Shown: positions 7,033 through 15,191, counted from the first letter of the stretch. The stretch is DNA of 32,950 nucleotides from an uncultured Eubacteriales bacterium (GCA_900545455.1 UQZF01000007.1:1-32950); one strand, 5' to 3'. Numbers and translations are program-made. Notes: generated from the sequence alone by a model not told the origin.

Positions 7033-7998
7033 ATGAATAAGAAAAAAAAGCATCCGCTGCTTCGCGCCGCCGGACTCGCTATCGGATGTATGGCAGCCTA
7101 TAACACTTACGAATACAGGAAAGCAACCTCAGGCAATGCCAACCACCGCGAAGATTGCCGTGTGTACACCGGACGATTCGGTGATATATCATACAAGCAT
7201 TACGGAAGTGGAAGTCCTGTGCTGCTCATACACTCATTAGATCCCGCAGCCAACATGTCGGAATGGATTCCGACAGCATTAGAACTATCAAAGACCAACT
7301 CCGTTTACGTTATTGACCTTCCCGGATGCGGTTATTCCGATAAGAGCACAGTTGACTACACTGTATATATGTATGCACTCGCGATAAATGACTTTGTGAA
7401 GAACAGAATATGCCGAAACCATGAGACAAGCGGTATTCATGCAGTTGCAAGTGCAACCTCAGCTCCGCTTCTTCTCAGTGCCGCAGTACTTATGCCGAAG
7501 CTCTATTCCGGAATAAGCTTTATAAATCCTGTCAACATGGAGAACGCTTACTGCAACCCATCCACCAACCCTTACATTGTAAAAGGGCTTCGTGCCGTGT
7601 ACAATGCGCCGGTCATAGGTTCATTTATATACAACACTCAGTATAACCGCAAATCTATTCATGATGCATTGTCAAGAATACCGGGACTGGAAGTTGAAGA
7701 GAAAGAAAATCTTACAGATTCAATGTACGAAGCCGCTCATACAGGCGGATACTACGGAAGATTCCTCTATTCGAGTATACATGGAAATCTGTTGAACGTT
7801 GATATCAAGCGCATGCTCGACAAGCTTGAGACACCTCTGCTCATCGTAAACGGAAGTGACAATAAGCTTGCAAAGAAGTCCTTATCCACATTTGACCGCG
7901 AAAATGAAAATATATCCACAATAATACTTGAAGATATCAACATGCCTCAATATGAATGTCCAAAGAAGCTTGCCGATATCCTCAATAAAAGTCTTTAA
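7033..7998 (+). CDS. Alpha/beta-hydrolase fold protein, catalytic triad incomplete
   Basis: A 321-residue protein preceded by AAGGAG. A basic N-terminus (NKKKKHPLLR) and a hydrophobic stretch (about 11-22) suggest a membrane anchor. The fold is recognisable: HYGSGSPVLLIHSLD (56-70), VIDLPGCGYSDKS (93-105), a nucleophile-elbow position at S140 within HAVASATSA, and NGSDN (273-277) at the usual acid strand. The elbow is not GxSxG. Where the triad His normally stands, before a PxxEAP-like ending, the sequence is INMPQYECP, with Asn at 303. It may be a non-enzymatic or altered hydrolase. It is the only plus-strand gene left of oriC, between the response regulator and rsmG. Confidence 0.8.
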   Translation: MNKKKKHPLLRAAGLAIGCMAAYNTYEYRKATSGNANHREDCRVYTGRFGDISYKHYGSGSPVLLIHSLDPAANMSEWIPTALELSKTNSVYVIDLPGCGYSDKSTVDYTVYMYALAINDFVKNRICRNHETSGIHAVASATSAPLLLSAAVLMPKLYSGISFINPVNMENAYCNPSTNPYIVKGLRAVYNAPVIGSFIYNTQYNRKSIHDALSRIPGLEVEEKENLTDSMYEAAHTGGYYGRFLYSSIHGNLLNVDIKRMLDKLETPLLIVNGSDNKLAKKSLSTFDRENENISTIILEDINMPQYECPKKLADILNKSL

Positions 7999-8014
7999 TC
8001 AAAAATAAGCAATA

Positions 8015-8031
8015 CAAGCCCATTGGCTTTT
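8015..8031. terminator. Weak bidirectional terminator between convergent genes
   Basis: AAGCC/GGCTT with a short loop, followed by TTTT on the plus strand. It lies between the hydrolase-like stop codon and the rsmG stop codon and overlaps the latter. The 5-bp stem makes it doubtful. Confidence 0.35.
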
Positions 8032-8743
8032 ATGCTAACGGCTCCTTTGACGGCAGCCCCGCTTTTCTCGGATATTTCTTGGAAGTGGCTGCCGTCTTTT
8101 TAATTACGACAAATGTCCTGTCTATATCCGTGTCGGGAAGCGTCAGCTTGTGAACCTCGGCTATCTCTCCGCCTAAGAGCTTCACTGCCCTCTCGCTCGC
8201 CGCGAGCTCCTCGTCAATCTGACCTGCCTTGTACGCGATAAACACGCCGCCGACCTTGACATAAGGCAGACAGTACTCACTGAGTGTTGCAAGATTTGCT
8301 ACCGCACGCGACACACACACGTCAAACTGCTCGCGGTATTCCTTGTTCTTTGCATAGTCCTCCGCCCTTCCGTGAAGAGTCTCAATTTTCTGAAGTTCAT
8401 TTACCTTGATAACCTCATCTAAGAACTTAATTCTCTTGTTGAGTGAATCAAGAAGCGTAAATTCCACATCAGGATACATTATCTTCAGAGGAATGCCCGG
8501 AAAACCGGCACCCGTTCCGATATCCACAACCTTGTCCGTATTTTTAAATGAATATACACAATTTACGGCAAGACTGTCCACAAAATGTTTAATTACAACC
8601 TCATTGTATTCTGTTATACCCGTGAGATTCATAAATTCATTCCACTCACACAGAATCCTGTGAAAGCCGTCAAGCTGTTCACACTGTCTAACGCTTGGGT
8701 TATATCCTATCTTTTCTAAGTTTTCCTTTAAAAAATCCGACAT
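8030..8743 (-). CDS. rsmG: 16S rRNA (guanine-N7)-methyltransferase RsmG (GidB)
   Basis: A 237-residue SAM-dependent methyltransferase that modifies N7 of G527 (E. coli numbering) in 16S rRNA; loss gives low-level streptomycin resistance. The SAM-binding motif VDIGTGAGFPGIPL is at 73-86, FTLLDSLNKRIKFL follows, CVSRAVANL is conserved, and the tail PRKAGLPSKEPL is a typical GidB ending. Its ATG follows AGGAGG and lies 9 nt after the mnmG stop codon, so the ribosome binding site overlaps the end of mnmG. It is the last gene of the mnmE-mnmG-rsmG unit. Confidence 0.96.
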   Translation of the reverse strand: MSDFLKENLEKIGYNPSVRQCEQLDGFHRILCEWNEFMNLTGITEYNEVVIKHFVDSLAVNCVYSFKNTDKVVDIGTGAGFPGIPLKIMYPDVEFTLLDSLNKRIKFLDEVIKVNELQKIETLHGRAEDYAKNKEYREQFDVCVSRAVANLATLSEYCLPYVKVGGVFIAYKAGQIDEELAASERAVKLLGGEIAEVHKLTLPDTDIDRTFVVIKKTAATSKKYPRKAGLPSKEPLA

Positions 8744-8752
8744 CTGTTCCTC

Positions 8753-10654
8753 CTATTTTCTCGCCTCAAGATACACAAGCAGAACCGTGATATCCGCAGG
8801 AGAAACACCTGATATTCTCGATGCCTGTCCGATTGAGCGAGGTCTGAAGCTCTTAAGTTTCTGTCTCGCCTCAAGGCGCAGACTTCCAACCTCATCATAA
8901 TCGATATCATCAGGTATAAGCTTCTTCTCAAGCTTCTTAAAATGCTCTACCTGCCTTAATTCTCTCTCTATATAACCCTGATATTTTATGTTAATGTTGA
9001 CCTGCTCAATAACATCCCACGGAAGCGTCTCTCTGTCCTTGTCAAGCTCAGCAACAGCTTCATAGTCAAGCTCAGGTCTCTTTATAAGGTCAGCAATCGA
9101 TACTCCGTTATTAAGTGCTGAACTGTTATGTCTTGCAAGGAACTCGGTCACCTCCGGTGTTCCTCCGATCATAACTGAGCTGAGCCTCTTAATCTCCGCA
9201 TCTATCGCCCTTCTCTTCTCCTCAACCTTCGCATATCTTTCATCTGATATAAGACCGATTTCATGTCCTTTGGCAGATAGTCTCAAATCAGCGTTATCCT
9301 GTCTGAGAAGAAGCCTGTACTCTGCCCTTGATGTCATCATTCTGTACGGTTCACTGCTCTCCTTCGTCACAAGGTCGTCAATGAGCACACCGATATAAGC
9401 CTCCGAGCGGTCGAGAATAAGAGGTTCCCTTCCAAGAAGCTTCATCGCTGCATTTATCCCCGCAACAAGTCCCTGTACTGCAGCTTCCTCATAACCTGAA
9501 CTTCCGTTAATCTGTCCTCCGGAAAAAAGCCCATGCACATTTTTAAATTCCAGAGATGCTTTAAGTTCCACCGCATTGATGCAGTCGTACTCGATAGCAT
9601 AGGCGTTGCGGACAATCTTCACATTCTCAAGTCCTGGTACGGTGCGGTACATTGCGTACTGCACATCCTCCGGGAGTGAGCTCGACATACCACCGAGATA
9701 CATCTCGTTCGTATAATTTCCCTCCGGCTCAACAAACACCTGATGCCTGTCCTTATCGGCAAATCTGACAACCTTATCCTCTATAGACGGACAATAACGC
9801 GGACCCGTGCCCTCTATTTTTCCAGAATAAAGAGGTGAACGGTCAAGATTATCCCTTATAATCTTGTGTGTCTTTTCGTTGGTGTAGGTGAGATAGCACG
9901 ATACCTGCTCCTTCTGAATGTCATCCGGATTGGTTGTAAATGAAAAAGGAACAATATGTTCATCGCCGAACTGCTCCTCCATCTTTGAAAAATCAATCGA
10001 ACGTCTGTCAACTCTTGCCGGTGTTCCCGTTTTAAAGCGTCTTACTTCAATTCCAAGCCTCTTTAAGGCATCGGTCAGATGGTTGGCTGCCTGAAGACCG
10101 TTAGGTCCCGTATAGCTGCTCACATCGCCGTATATACACCTAGCCTTGAGATATGTTCCCGTACACAGTACAACCGCGCGGCAGTGGTACACCGCACCTG
10201 AATATGTTTTTACACCTGTTATATTCTTATTCTCATCCGTCAGAATATCCGCAACCTCCGCCTGACGTATGGTGAGGTGTTCCGTATTCTCAAGTGTCTT
10301 TCTCATTTCCCTGCTGTATTCAGACTTATCAGCCTGCGCGCGCAGTGAATGTACGGCCGGTCCCTTGGAACTGTTAAGCATCTTAGACTGTATAAATGTC
10401 TTGTCTATATTCTTTCCCATCTCGCCACCGAGCGCATCAAGCTCCCTCACCAGGTGTCCCTTGGAGCTTCCGCCGATATTCGGATTACAAGGCATAAGCG
10501 CAATGCTCTCAACGCTCACCGTGAACATGATTGTCTCAAGTCCCAGTCTTGCACATGCAAGCGCCGCTTCACAGCCGGCATGTCCGGCCCCTACAACAAC
10601 GACATCATAATTTTCTTCAAGATAATTTTCCATTTTTTTAAGTGCGCATTCCAC
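8753..10654 (-). CDS. mnmG: tRNA uridine 5-carboxymethylaminomethyl modification enzyme MnmG (GidA)
   Basis: A 633-residue FAD enzyme that, with MnmE, installs the cmnm5 group on the wobble uridine of several tRNAs. The dinucleotide-binding motif VVGAGHAGCEAALA is near residues 20-33, followed by CNPNIGGSSKGHLVRE with a conserved Cys. GTKYCPSIEDK-type sequence (GPRYCPSIEDKVVRF) holds a second conserved Cys. The C-terminal helical domain ends with RISGVSPADITVLLVYLE. The likely start is GTG 10654, 7 nt after AGAGG; an ATG seven codons later (10633) has no ribosome binding site. It lies 15 nt after mnmE. Confidence 0.96.
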   Translation of the reverse strand: MECALKKMENYLEENYDVVVVGAGHAGCEAALACARLGLETIMFTVSVESIALMPCNPNIGGSSKGHLVRELDALGGEMGKNIDKTFIQSKMLNSSKGPAVHSLRAQADKSEYSREMRKTLENTEHLTIRQAEVADILTDENKNITGVKTYSGAVYHCRAVVLCTGTYLKARCIYGDVSSYTGPNGLQAANHLTDALKRLGIEVRRFKTGTPARVDRRSIDFSKMEEQFGDEHIVPFSFTTNPDDIQKEQVSCYLTYTNEKTHKIIRDNLDRSPLYSGKIEGTGPRYCPSIEDKVVRFADKDRHQVFVEPEGNYTNEMYLGGMSSSLPEDVQYAMYRTVPGLENVKIVRNAYAIEYDCINAVELKASLEFKNVHGLFSGGQINGSSGYEEAAVQGLVAGINAAMKLLGREPLILDRSEAYIGVLIDDLVTKESSEPYRMMTSRAEYRLLLRQDNADLRLSAKGHEIGLISDERYAKVEEKRRAIDAEIKRLSSVMIGGTPEVTEFLARHNSSALNNGVSIADLIKRPELDYEAVAELDKDRETLPWDVIEQVNINIKYQGYIERELRQVEHFKKLEKKLIPDDIDYDEVGSLRLEARQKLKSFRPRSIGQASRISGVSPADITVLLVYLEARK

Positions 10655-10669
10655 CGCGCTGCCTCTCTA

Positions 10670-12055
10670 TTATTTTCCCATACAGAACTTACTGAAAATC
10701 TCGTTCACAAGGTCTTCCTCAACGGCTTCACCTATAATCCTGCCAAGCTCCTCATAAGCGTTCATAAGGTCTATTGTAAGCAAGTCTTCGGGCATTGAAA
10801 GATTTATTCCGTCCTTTACAAGCAAAAGGCTCTCTTTTGCCTGATTCAAAGCATCCTTCTGTCTTACTCTTGTTATCATAACCTCATCATTATATGATAT
10901 ATTTCCACCCATGAACATATCCACAATTTTCTTCTCGAGCTCATCAAGTCCGGACTGCTCCCTTGCGGATATACTTATTACAGGACAGTCAAGGAATCTT
11001 CTCACATCTTCCGCTGTAGTCTTAGTCTCAAGGTCGGACTTGTTGAGAAGAACTATGACATTGCCGCTTACTCCCTCATTTATCATTGATATGATATCCA
11101 AATCATTGTCATCAAGATTTGTCGAGCTGTCGACAACATATATTATAAGGTCAGCTTCCTTTGCAAATTTTCTCGACTTATCCACACCAAGCTTTTCCAC
11201 AATATCCTCAGTCTGTCTTATACCCGCTGTATCGATAAGCTTAAGTATGATTCCGTGGAGGTTTATCTGTTCTTCAAGTGTGTCCCTGGTAGTACCCGCA
11301 ATGTCAGTAACTATGGCTCTTTCCTCGCCTAATAAGGTGTTCAGAAGACTTGATTTTCCGGCATTGGGTTTGCCCAGAATTACCGTCCTCACGCCCTCCG
11401 TGAACAGCTTTCCGTTATCCACACTTATCAACAACTTATCCACATTATTTATCCACTTATCCACATACACTGTGAGCTTATCCCCAAAGTTATCCAGACT
11501 AATATGCTCAGGATCATCCAATGCTGCCTCTATATATGCTATATTATATATCATTTCATCTCTGAGCGCCTTGATGGTTGTGGATAACTTTCCGCTCAGC
11601 ATATTTACCGAATTCTTAAGCGCATATCCGTTCTTGGCATTGATTATATCTATGACTGCCTCTGCCTGCGCCAGATCGATTCTCCCGTTTAAAAATGCCC
11701 TCTTGGTAAATTCGCCGGGCTCTGCAACACGGGCACCGTTCTTTATTACAAGCTCCAACACTCTTCGTGTAACATATGCCCCACCATGGCAGTCAATCTC
11801 GACCACATTTTCGCGGGTATATGTGTGCGGAGCCTTCATTACAAGCACCAATGCCTCATCCACAAGCTCCTCACCGTCATATATATGTCCGTAATGAGCC
11901 GTATGGCTCTTGTATTCCGATAATTTTTTTCTGTTTTTCCCCTTGAACACGGCATCAGCTACTTCAAATGCTTTTTCACCGCTGATACGCACAATTCCAA
12001 TACCCGCATTGCCCATTCCCGTGGCAATGGCAGCAATAGTCTCACGACTCTCCAT
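10670..12055 (-). CDS. mnmE: tRNA modification GTPase MnmE (TrmE)
   Basis: A 461-residue GTPase, partner of MnmG in wobble-uridine modification. The N-terminal formyl-THF-binding/dimerisation domain (about 1-118) is followed by a helical domain. The inserted G domain has G1 GKPNAGKSS (228-236), G2 TTRD, G3 DTAG (275-278) and G4 NKSD, and the protein ends in the required C-x-G-K tail (CMGK). Preceded by AGGAG. An odd feature: codons 157-214 encode a dense array of DnaA-box 9-mers, described separately. The encoded segment (DKLTVYVDKWINNVDKLLI) lies in the variable helix just before the G domain, and its length is normal. Confidence 0.96.
   Translation of the reverse strand: MESRETIAAIATGMGNAGIGIVRISGEKAFEVADAVFKGKNRKKLSEYKSHTAHYGHIYDGEELVDEALVLVMKAPHTYTRENVVEIDCHGGAYVTRRVLELVIKNGARVAEPGEFTKRAFLNGRIDLAQAEAVIDIINAKNGYALKNSVNMLSGKLSTTIKALRDEMIYNIAYIEAALDDPEHISLDNFGDKLTVYVDKWINNVDKLLISVDNGKLFTEGVRTVILGKPNAGKSSLLNTLLGEERAIVTDIAGTTRDTLEEQINLHGIILKLIDTAGIRQTEDIVEKLGVDKSRKFAKEADLIIYVVDSSTNLDDNDLDIISMINEGVSGNVIVLLNKSDLETKTTAEDVRRFLDCPVISISAREQSGLDELEKKIVDMFMGGNISYNDEVMITRVRQKDALNQAKESLLLVKDGINLSMPEDLLTIDLMNAYEELGRIIGEAVEEDLVNEIFSKFCMGK
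11415..11587. other. DnaA-box array inside mnmE
   Basis: Plus-strand 9-mers: TTATCCACA at 11415, 11436 and 11457; TTATCAACA 11425; TTATCCACT 11449; TTATCCCCA 11478; TTATCCAGA 11490. A reversed perfect box, TGTGGATAA, is at 11579. The first seven share one orientation with start-to-start spacing of 10, 11, 13, 8, 21 and 12 bp, close to helical phasing. The matches use different codon frames (GTG GAT AAG; TGG ATA AAT; TTG ATA AGT), so they are not just a repeated peptide. It is likely a DnaA-binding locus, but binding is not shown here. Confidence 0.75.
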
Positions 12056-12074
12056 AACTTCTCCTTTATCAAAT

Positions 12075-12112
12075 CAAAAAGATGTGCACATATTCGCATA
12101 TGCGCACATCTT
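12075..12112 (-). terminator. Terminator after jag
   Basis: A 15-bp stem (one G·U) with a 4-nt loop: AAGATGTGCGCATAT/ATATGTGCACATCTT on the minus strand, followed by TTTTTGATTT. It lies between jag and mnmE and would end the rpmH-to-jag transcript. The mnmE promoter overlaps its upstream side. Confidence 0.8.
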
Positions 12113-12113
12113 G

Positions 12114-12142
12114 ATAATAATTTACTTTTAAATTTAATGCAA
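12114..12142 (-). promoter_or_regulatory. Promoter for mnmE-mnmG-rsmG
   Basis: On the minus strand: TTGCAT, 17-nt spacer, TATTAT, just past the jag stop codon. The expected transcription start (about 12105-12108) falls inside the first arm of the jag terminator, so mnmE transcripts would not contain the complete hairpin. Confidence 0.7.
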
Positions 12143-12149
12143 GATTAAA

Positions 12150-13016
12150 TTATACATTTTTCTTCAAATATACAACTACATGGCGGAAAGGCTCTTCACC
12201 TTCGCTTCTTGTAGATACATATCTGTCATTCTGAAGTGCAGAATGTATAATTCTTCTCTCATAAGGATTCATTGGTTCAAGTGAAACAGGCTTTCTTGTT
12301 CTCTTAACCTTGTATGCAATATTTCTGGCAAGTGACTCTAAAGTCTCTTTTCTTCTTGCACGATAATTCTCAGTGTCTAACTTAACACGGAAATATCCCT
12401 CTGCCTCCTTATTGGCTACAAGACTCACAAGATACTGTAACGAATCAAGTGTCTGTCCTCTCTTACCGATGAGAACACCCATGTTCTCCCCGACAAGTTC
12501 AACGTCAACAGAACCATCATTCTCGTCAATAACAACCTTAACCTCTGCATTCATTCCCATGGCACCTAATACATCACCAAGGAACTTCTTGATTGCCGGT
12601 TCCATATTAGGACCTGCAACAGGCTTCTTTGAAGTTCTCTCAACTTCTTCTGTCTGTACAGCTTCAGCCTTAACTTCCTGCTTTGGTGCAGGTGCAGCAG
12701 CTTTAACTTCTTCATGCTTAGGCTCAGCCTTCTTGACAACAGGCTTGTCCTCTGTCTTAGGTTCAGCCTTTTTAACAACAGGCTTATCCTCTGTCTTAGT
12801 CTCTGCAACCTTTCCCTTGACAGCCTGCTCGAACTCGTCAACATTCTCTGCCACACGAACCTTGATGACTGCCGGGCGCTTGCCGATTCCTAAGAATCCG
12901 CTGTTTCCCTTGTCAACTACCACATAATCAAGCTTATCGCTTGTCACTGAAAGCTTAATCGTCGCATTAGTAATGGCTTCGTCTACCGTTTTACCGGTAA
13001 TCTCTATATACTCCAT
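12150..13016 (-). CDS. jag: Jag/KhpB RNA-binding protein (Jag_N, KH, R3H)
   Basis: A 288-residue RNA-binding protein of the Jag (SpoIIIJ-associated, KhpB/EloR) family. Jag_N domain at about 1-55, with GFLGIGKRPAVI at 40-51. A flexible linker rich in K, E, P and A (about 60-135) contains two 13-residue repeats. The KH domain (about 140-215) has the GxxG loop IGKRGQ (183-188), and the R3H domain (about 220-285) has ERRIIH at 253-258. In other Firmicutes it affects cell elongation and division together with KhpA. It lies 18 nt after yidC, the usual partner. A terminator follows it. Confidence 0.94.
   Translation of the reverse strand: MEYIEITGKTVDEAITNATIKLSVTSDKLDYVVVDKGNSGFLGIGKRPAVIKVRVAENVDEFEQAVKGKVAETKTEDKPVVKKAEPKTEDKPVVKKAEPKHEEVKAAAPAPKQEVKAEAVQTEEVERTSKKPVAGPNMEPAIKKFLGDVLGAMGMNAEVKVVIDENDGSVDVELVGENMGVLIGKRGQTLDSLQYLVSLVANKEAEGYFRVKLDTENYRARRKETLESLARNIAYKVKRTRKPVSLEPMNPYERRIIHSALQNDRYVSTRSEGEEPFRHVVVYLKKNV
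12721..12798. repeat. Two 39-bp tandem repeats within jag
   Basis: Two adjacent 39-bp units (12721-12759 and 12760-12798) differ at only a few, mainly synonymous, positions. They encode the 13-residue repeat KTEDKPVVKKAEP in the Jag linker. Copy number may vary between strains. Confidence 0.85.
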
Positions 13017-13034
13017 GATATCTTTCCTCCAATA

Positions 13035-14255
13035 CTAATTCTTTGAATTTTTCTCATTGTACATCTTAACCATGTTCGCCTTAGAAGCAAGTGAACCCGG
13101 CTTCGCGTTCTGGTTATAATATTCTGTGGAATCCTTAATCTCTTTAGCTCTCTCGCCTCTTCTGGCAATCTCTTCCTCTTTCCTCTGAACAGCTTCCTCA
13201 TAGTTGGTAACTGCCTTGGTATCTACCTTCTTAGGTGGGAGTCCCTGTCTTGCTCTCTTCTTATTAACCTTCTCCATGTTCTTTTCGACAAGCTGCTCTA
13301 CGTCAACCTTGTCCATGTACTTGTTAATAAATACCTGCTGAACACACTGAACAACACTACCCATAATCCAGTAAAGTCCAAGACCGCTAGGCATGGAGAT
13401 ACAGAATATGGCTGAGATAATAGGCATCATTGTGTTCATCATCTTCATGGACTGCGCTGCCGTATTATTCTCATCGTCGTTGTTAACCGGACTCTTGCTC
13501 TGCATAAGCTTAACCGAAAGCCACTGAGTAAGACCTGCAAGAAGCGGTATTATGAGTGCAAGGCTGAGCTTGAAGCCCGGAGCCGTTGCTAAGTTAATTC
13601 CAAAGAAATTGTTAACGTGTAAAATCTTCTCGGACTGCTGTGCAATCGTATCGGCAATTCCGTTTCCATAGCTTGCAAACGCATTCTTAAGTGTATCCCA
13701 CTGGTCTGCCGAGAATGCATTTAAGAACTTGAGGAGTGCATCCTCAGTCTCGTATGTCGAAGTGGTAAGTCCACTGTCGATAAGTACCTGGCTGTAATTT
13801 GTAACTCCCGTTATCGCACTGATAATAGGCTCAAACATAGCCTTAACTCTCGGAACATAAGCCGGAATGTCACGCACAACCGCGAAAATTCCGTAAAAAA
13901 TAGGAAGCTGGATAAACATCTGAAGGCATCCGCCCGTAGGTGATGTTCCGTACTTCTCATAGATTGCTTTTGTCTCTGCCTGCATCTTCTGCATCGATGC
14001 AGTATCATTTTTGCCCTTGTACTTATTCTGAACTGCTGCGAGCTCCGGCTGCATCATGGACGACAGCTTGGAGAATCTCTGCTGCTTTATTGTCATAGGC
14101 ATCATGAGAAGCCTTACAATAATCGTGAACAGAATAATACATAAACCGATGTTGAATCCACCGGTGATAAAGAACAGGGCCTGCATAATATAGCCCATTA
14201 ACAAGGCGATAAAATCAATAATATCCCCTAAAATAGGCACCCTTAATAAAATCAT
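13035..14255 (-). CDS. yidC: Membrane protein insertase YidC/Oxa1
   Basis: A 406-residue Oxa1-family insertase that places membrane proteins into the cytoplasmic membrane, alone or with SecYEG. Membrane segments at about residues 17-33 and 37-54 (FNIGLCIILFTIIVRLLMMP, with the conserved groove Arg). A cytoplasmic helical hairpin (MTIKQQRFSKLSSMMQPELAAVQ) follows. Further segments lie near 110-125 (MFIQLPIFYGIFAVVRDIP), 230-250 and 280-305. The basic C-terminal tail of about 90 residues is expected to contact ribosomes. No lipobox is seen, unlike Bacillus SpoIIIJ. It lies between yidD (78-nt gap) and jag (18-nt gap). Confidence 0.94.
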   Translation of the reverse strand: MILLRVPILGDIIDFIALLMGYIMQALFFITGGFNIGLCIILFTIIVRLLMMPMTIKQQRFSKLSSMMQPELAAVQNKYKGKNDTASMQKMQAETKAIYEKYGTSPTGGCLQMFIQLPIFYGIFAVVRDIPAYVPRVKAMFEPIISAITGVTNYSQVLIDSGLTTSTYETEDALLKFLNAFSADQWDTLKNAFASYGNGIADTIAQQSEKILHVNNFFGINLATAPGFKLSLALIIPLLAGLTQWLSVKLMQSKSPVNNDDENNTAAQSMKMMNTMMPIISAIFCISMPSGLGLYWIMGSVVQCVQQVFINKYMDKVDVEQLVEKNMEKVNKKRARQGLPPKKVDTKAVTNYEEAVQRKEEEIARRGERAKEIKDSTEYYNQNAKPGSLASKANMVKMYNEKNSKN

Positions 14256-14333
14256 TATTAACCCATTCCTTCCCTGTCATTTTCATTATTATCAGAAAAT
14301 AACATATTAATAAAAGTTGAATCTTGGCTCAAC

Positions 14334-14546
14334 TTATGGTACAGGGTCATAACCGCCTTTTGCAAAAGGGTTACACCGAAGAATTCTCTTTGTTGTCAGA
14401 TAGCTGCCCTTAAGGGCGCCGTATTTCTCAATAGCCTCTATAGCATACTGAGAACATGTTGGAGTGTATATACAGGTAGGATATTTCTTCATTGGTGAAA
14501 GATACTTGCGGTAAAATCTTACCATGGCAATCATTACCTTTTTCAT
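14334..14546 (-). CDS. yidD: Membrane protein insertion efficiency factor YidD
   Basis: A 70-residue YidD-family protein, with the diagnostic RFYRKYLSPMKKYPTCIYTPTCSQY, three conserved Cys (residues 24, 30, and one near 59 in RILRCNPF), and the ending GGYDPVP. It is membrane-associated by an amphipathic N-terminus and assists YidC-dependent insertion. Its ATG is 5 nt after the rnpA stop codon, and GAGGTGA inside rnpA serves as ribosome binding site. The rpmH-rnpA-yidD-yidC-jag order is standard. Confidence 0.95.
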   Translation of the reverse strand: MKKVMIAMVRFYRKYLSPMKKYPTCIYTPTCSQYAIEAIEKYGALKGSYLTTKRILRCNPFAKGGYDPVP

Positions 14547-14551
14547 AATAA

Positions 14552-14893
14552 CTATTCACCTCGATAAATTCCATGAAGCTTCAGAATATGAATAAGGGCA
14601 CTCTCCGTATCGGCATATCCCTTACCCTTATGTGCTGCTCTTGAAATAATCACGATATCATAACCGGACTGTATACTACCGTAATTGAGTCTGCAAGCCT
14701 CTCTGATAAGTCTTGTCAGACGATGCCGGACAATACTGTTCCCGACCTTCTTACTCACAGATATACCGATTCTCGTTATATCCGTTCCATTCTCCAAAAC
14801 ATACATGACCAGATACTTGTTGGCATAAGACTTACCTCTCTTATATACCTCTTGAAATTCGATGTTTTTCTTCAAAGTCTCATAACTGCTCAT
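14552..14893 (-). CDS. rnpA: Ribonuclease P protein component
   Basis: A 113-residue protein subunit of RNase P, which matures the 5' ends of tRNAs together with the rnpB RNA (not in this window). The signature KKVGNSIVRHRLTRLIREACR is present; the family usually has RNR where this has RHR. Preceded by AGGAGG at a somewhat long spacing (11 nt). It lies 53 nt after rpmH, separated by a hairpin with a T-run that may act as a partial terminator to lower rnpA expression relative to rpmH. Confidence 0.95.
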   Translation of the reverse strand: MSSYETLKKNIEFQEVYKRGKSYANKYLVMYVLENGTDITRIGISVSKKVGNSIVRHRLTRLIREACRLNYGSIQSGYDIVIISRAAHKGKGYADTESALIHILKLHGIYRGE

Positions 14894-14923
14894 GTGTCCG
14901 TTTGCCTCCTATGATTTTCATAG

Positions 14924-14948
14924 AAAAAAGGCCACACACCTGCGGCCT
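14924..14948 (-). terminator. Terminator/attenuator between rpmH and rnpA
   Basis: On the minus strand AGGCCGCA/TGTGGCCT (8 bp with one G·U, loop GGTG) runs straight into TTTTT. It overlaps the rpmH stop codon. Since rnpA and yidD lie downstream without an obvious new promoter, partial read-through is likely. Confidence 0.75.
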
Positions 14949-15081
14949 ATACTGTTAAGCTCTTTCTTCCCTTAGCTCTTCTTGCAGATAAAACCTTTCT
15001 GCCGTTAGCTGTGCTCATTCTTGCTCTGAAACCGTGAACCTTGTTTCTCTGTCTCTTCTTTGGATGGAATGTCTGCTTCAT
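14947..15081 (-). CDS. rpmH: 50S ribosomal protein L34
   Basis: 44 residues, the typical L34 length, with the canonical MKQTFHPKKRQRNKVHGFR, ARMSTANGRKVL and ARRAKGRKSLTV blocks. Very basic; it is part of the large ribosomal subunit. The ATG at 15081 follows AAGGAGGTG at 9 nt; upstream in-frame codons lie in the leader. It is the first gene of the leftward operon from oriC. Confidence 0.97.
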   Translation of the reverse strand: MKQTFHPKKRQRNKVHGFRARMSTANGRKVLSARRAKGRKSLTV

Positions 15082-15162
15082 ATTCTCGTGCACCTCCTTT
15101 GCGATAACGATATGGCATAATTCGGTAAGCATATCATTATAATAGTAAAAAACATCATTCTC

Positions 15163-15191
15163 ATTTTATTCATTTTGTCATATAAAGTCAA
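15163..15191 (-). promoter_or_regulatory. Promoter for rpmH operon
   Basis: On the minus strand: TTGACT, 17-nt spacer, TAAAAT. A TATAAT further downstream (about 15139-15144) has no good -35. Confidence 0.7.

Noticed and set aside
12566..12856. A second reading frame inside jag (minus strand)
   Set aside because: It is an out-of-frame shadow of the repetitive K/E/P-rich linker and has no ribosome binding site.
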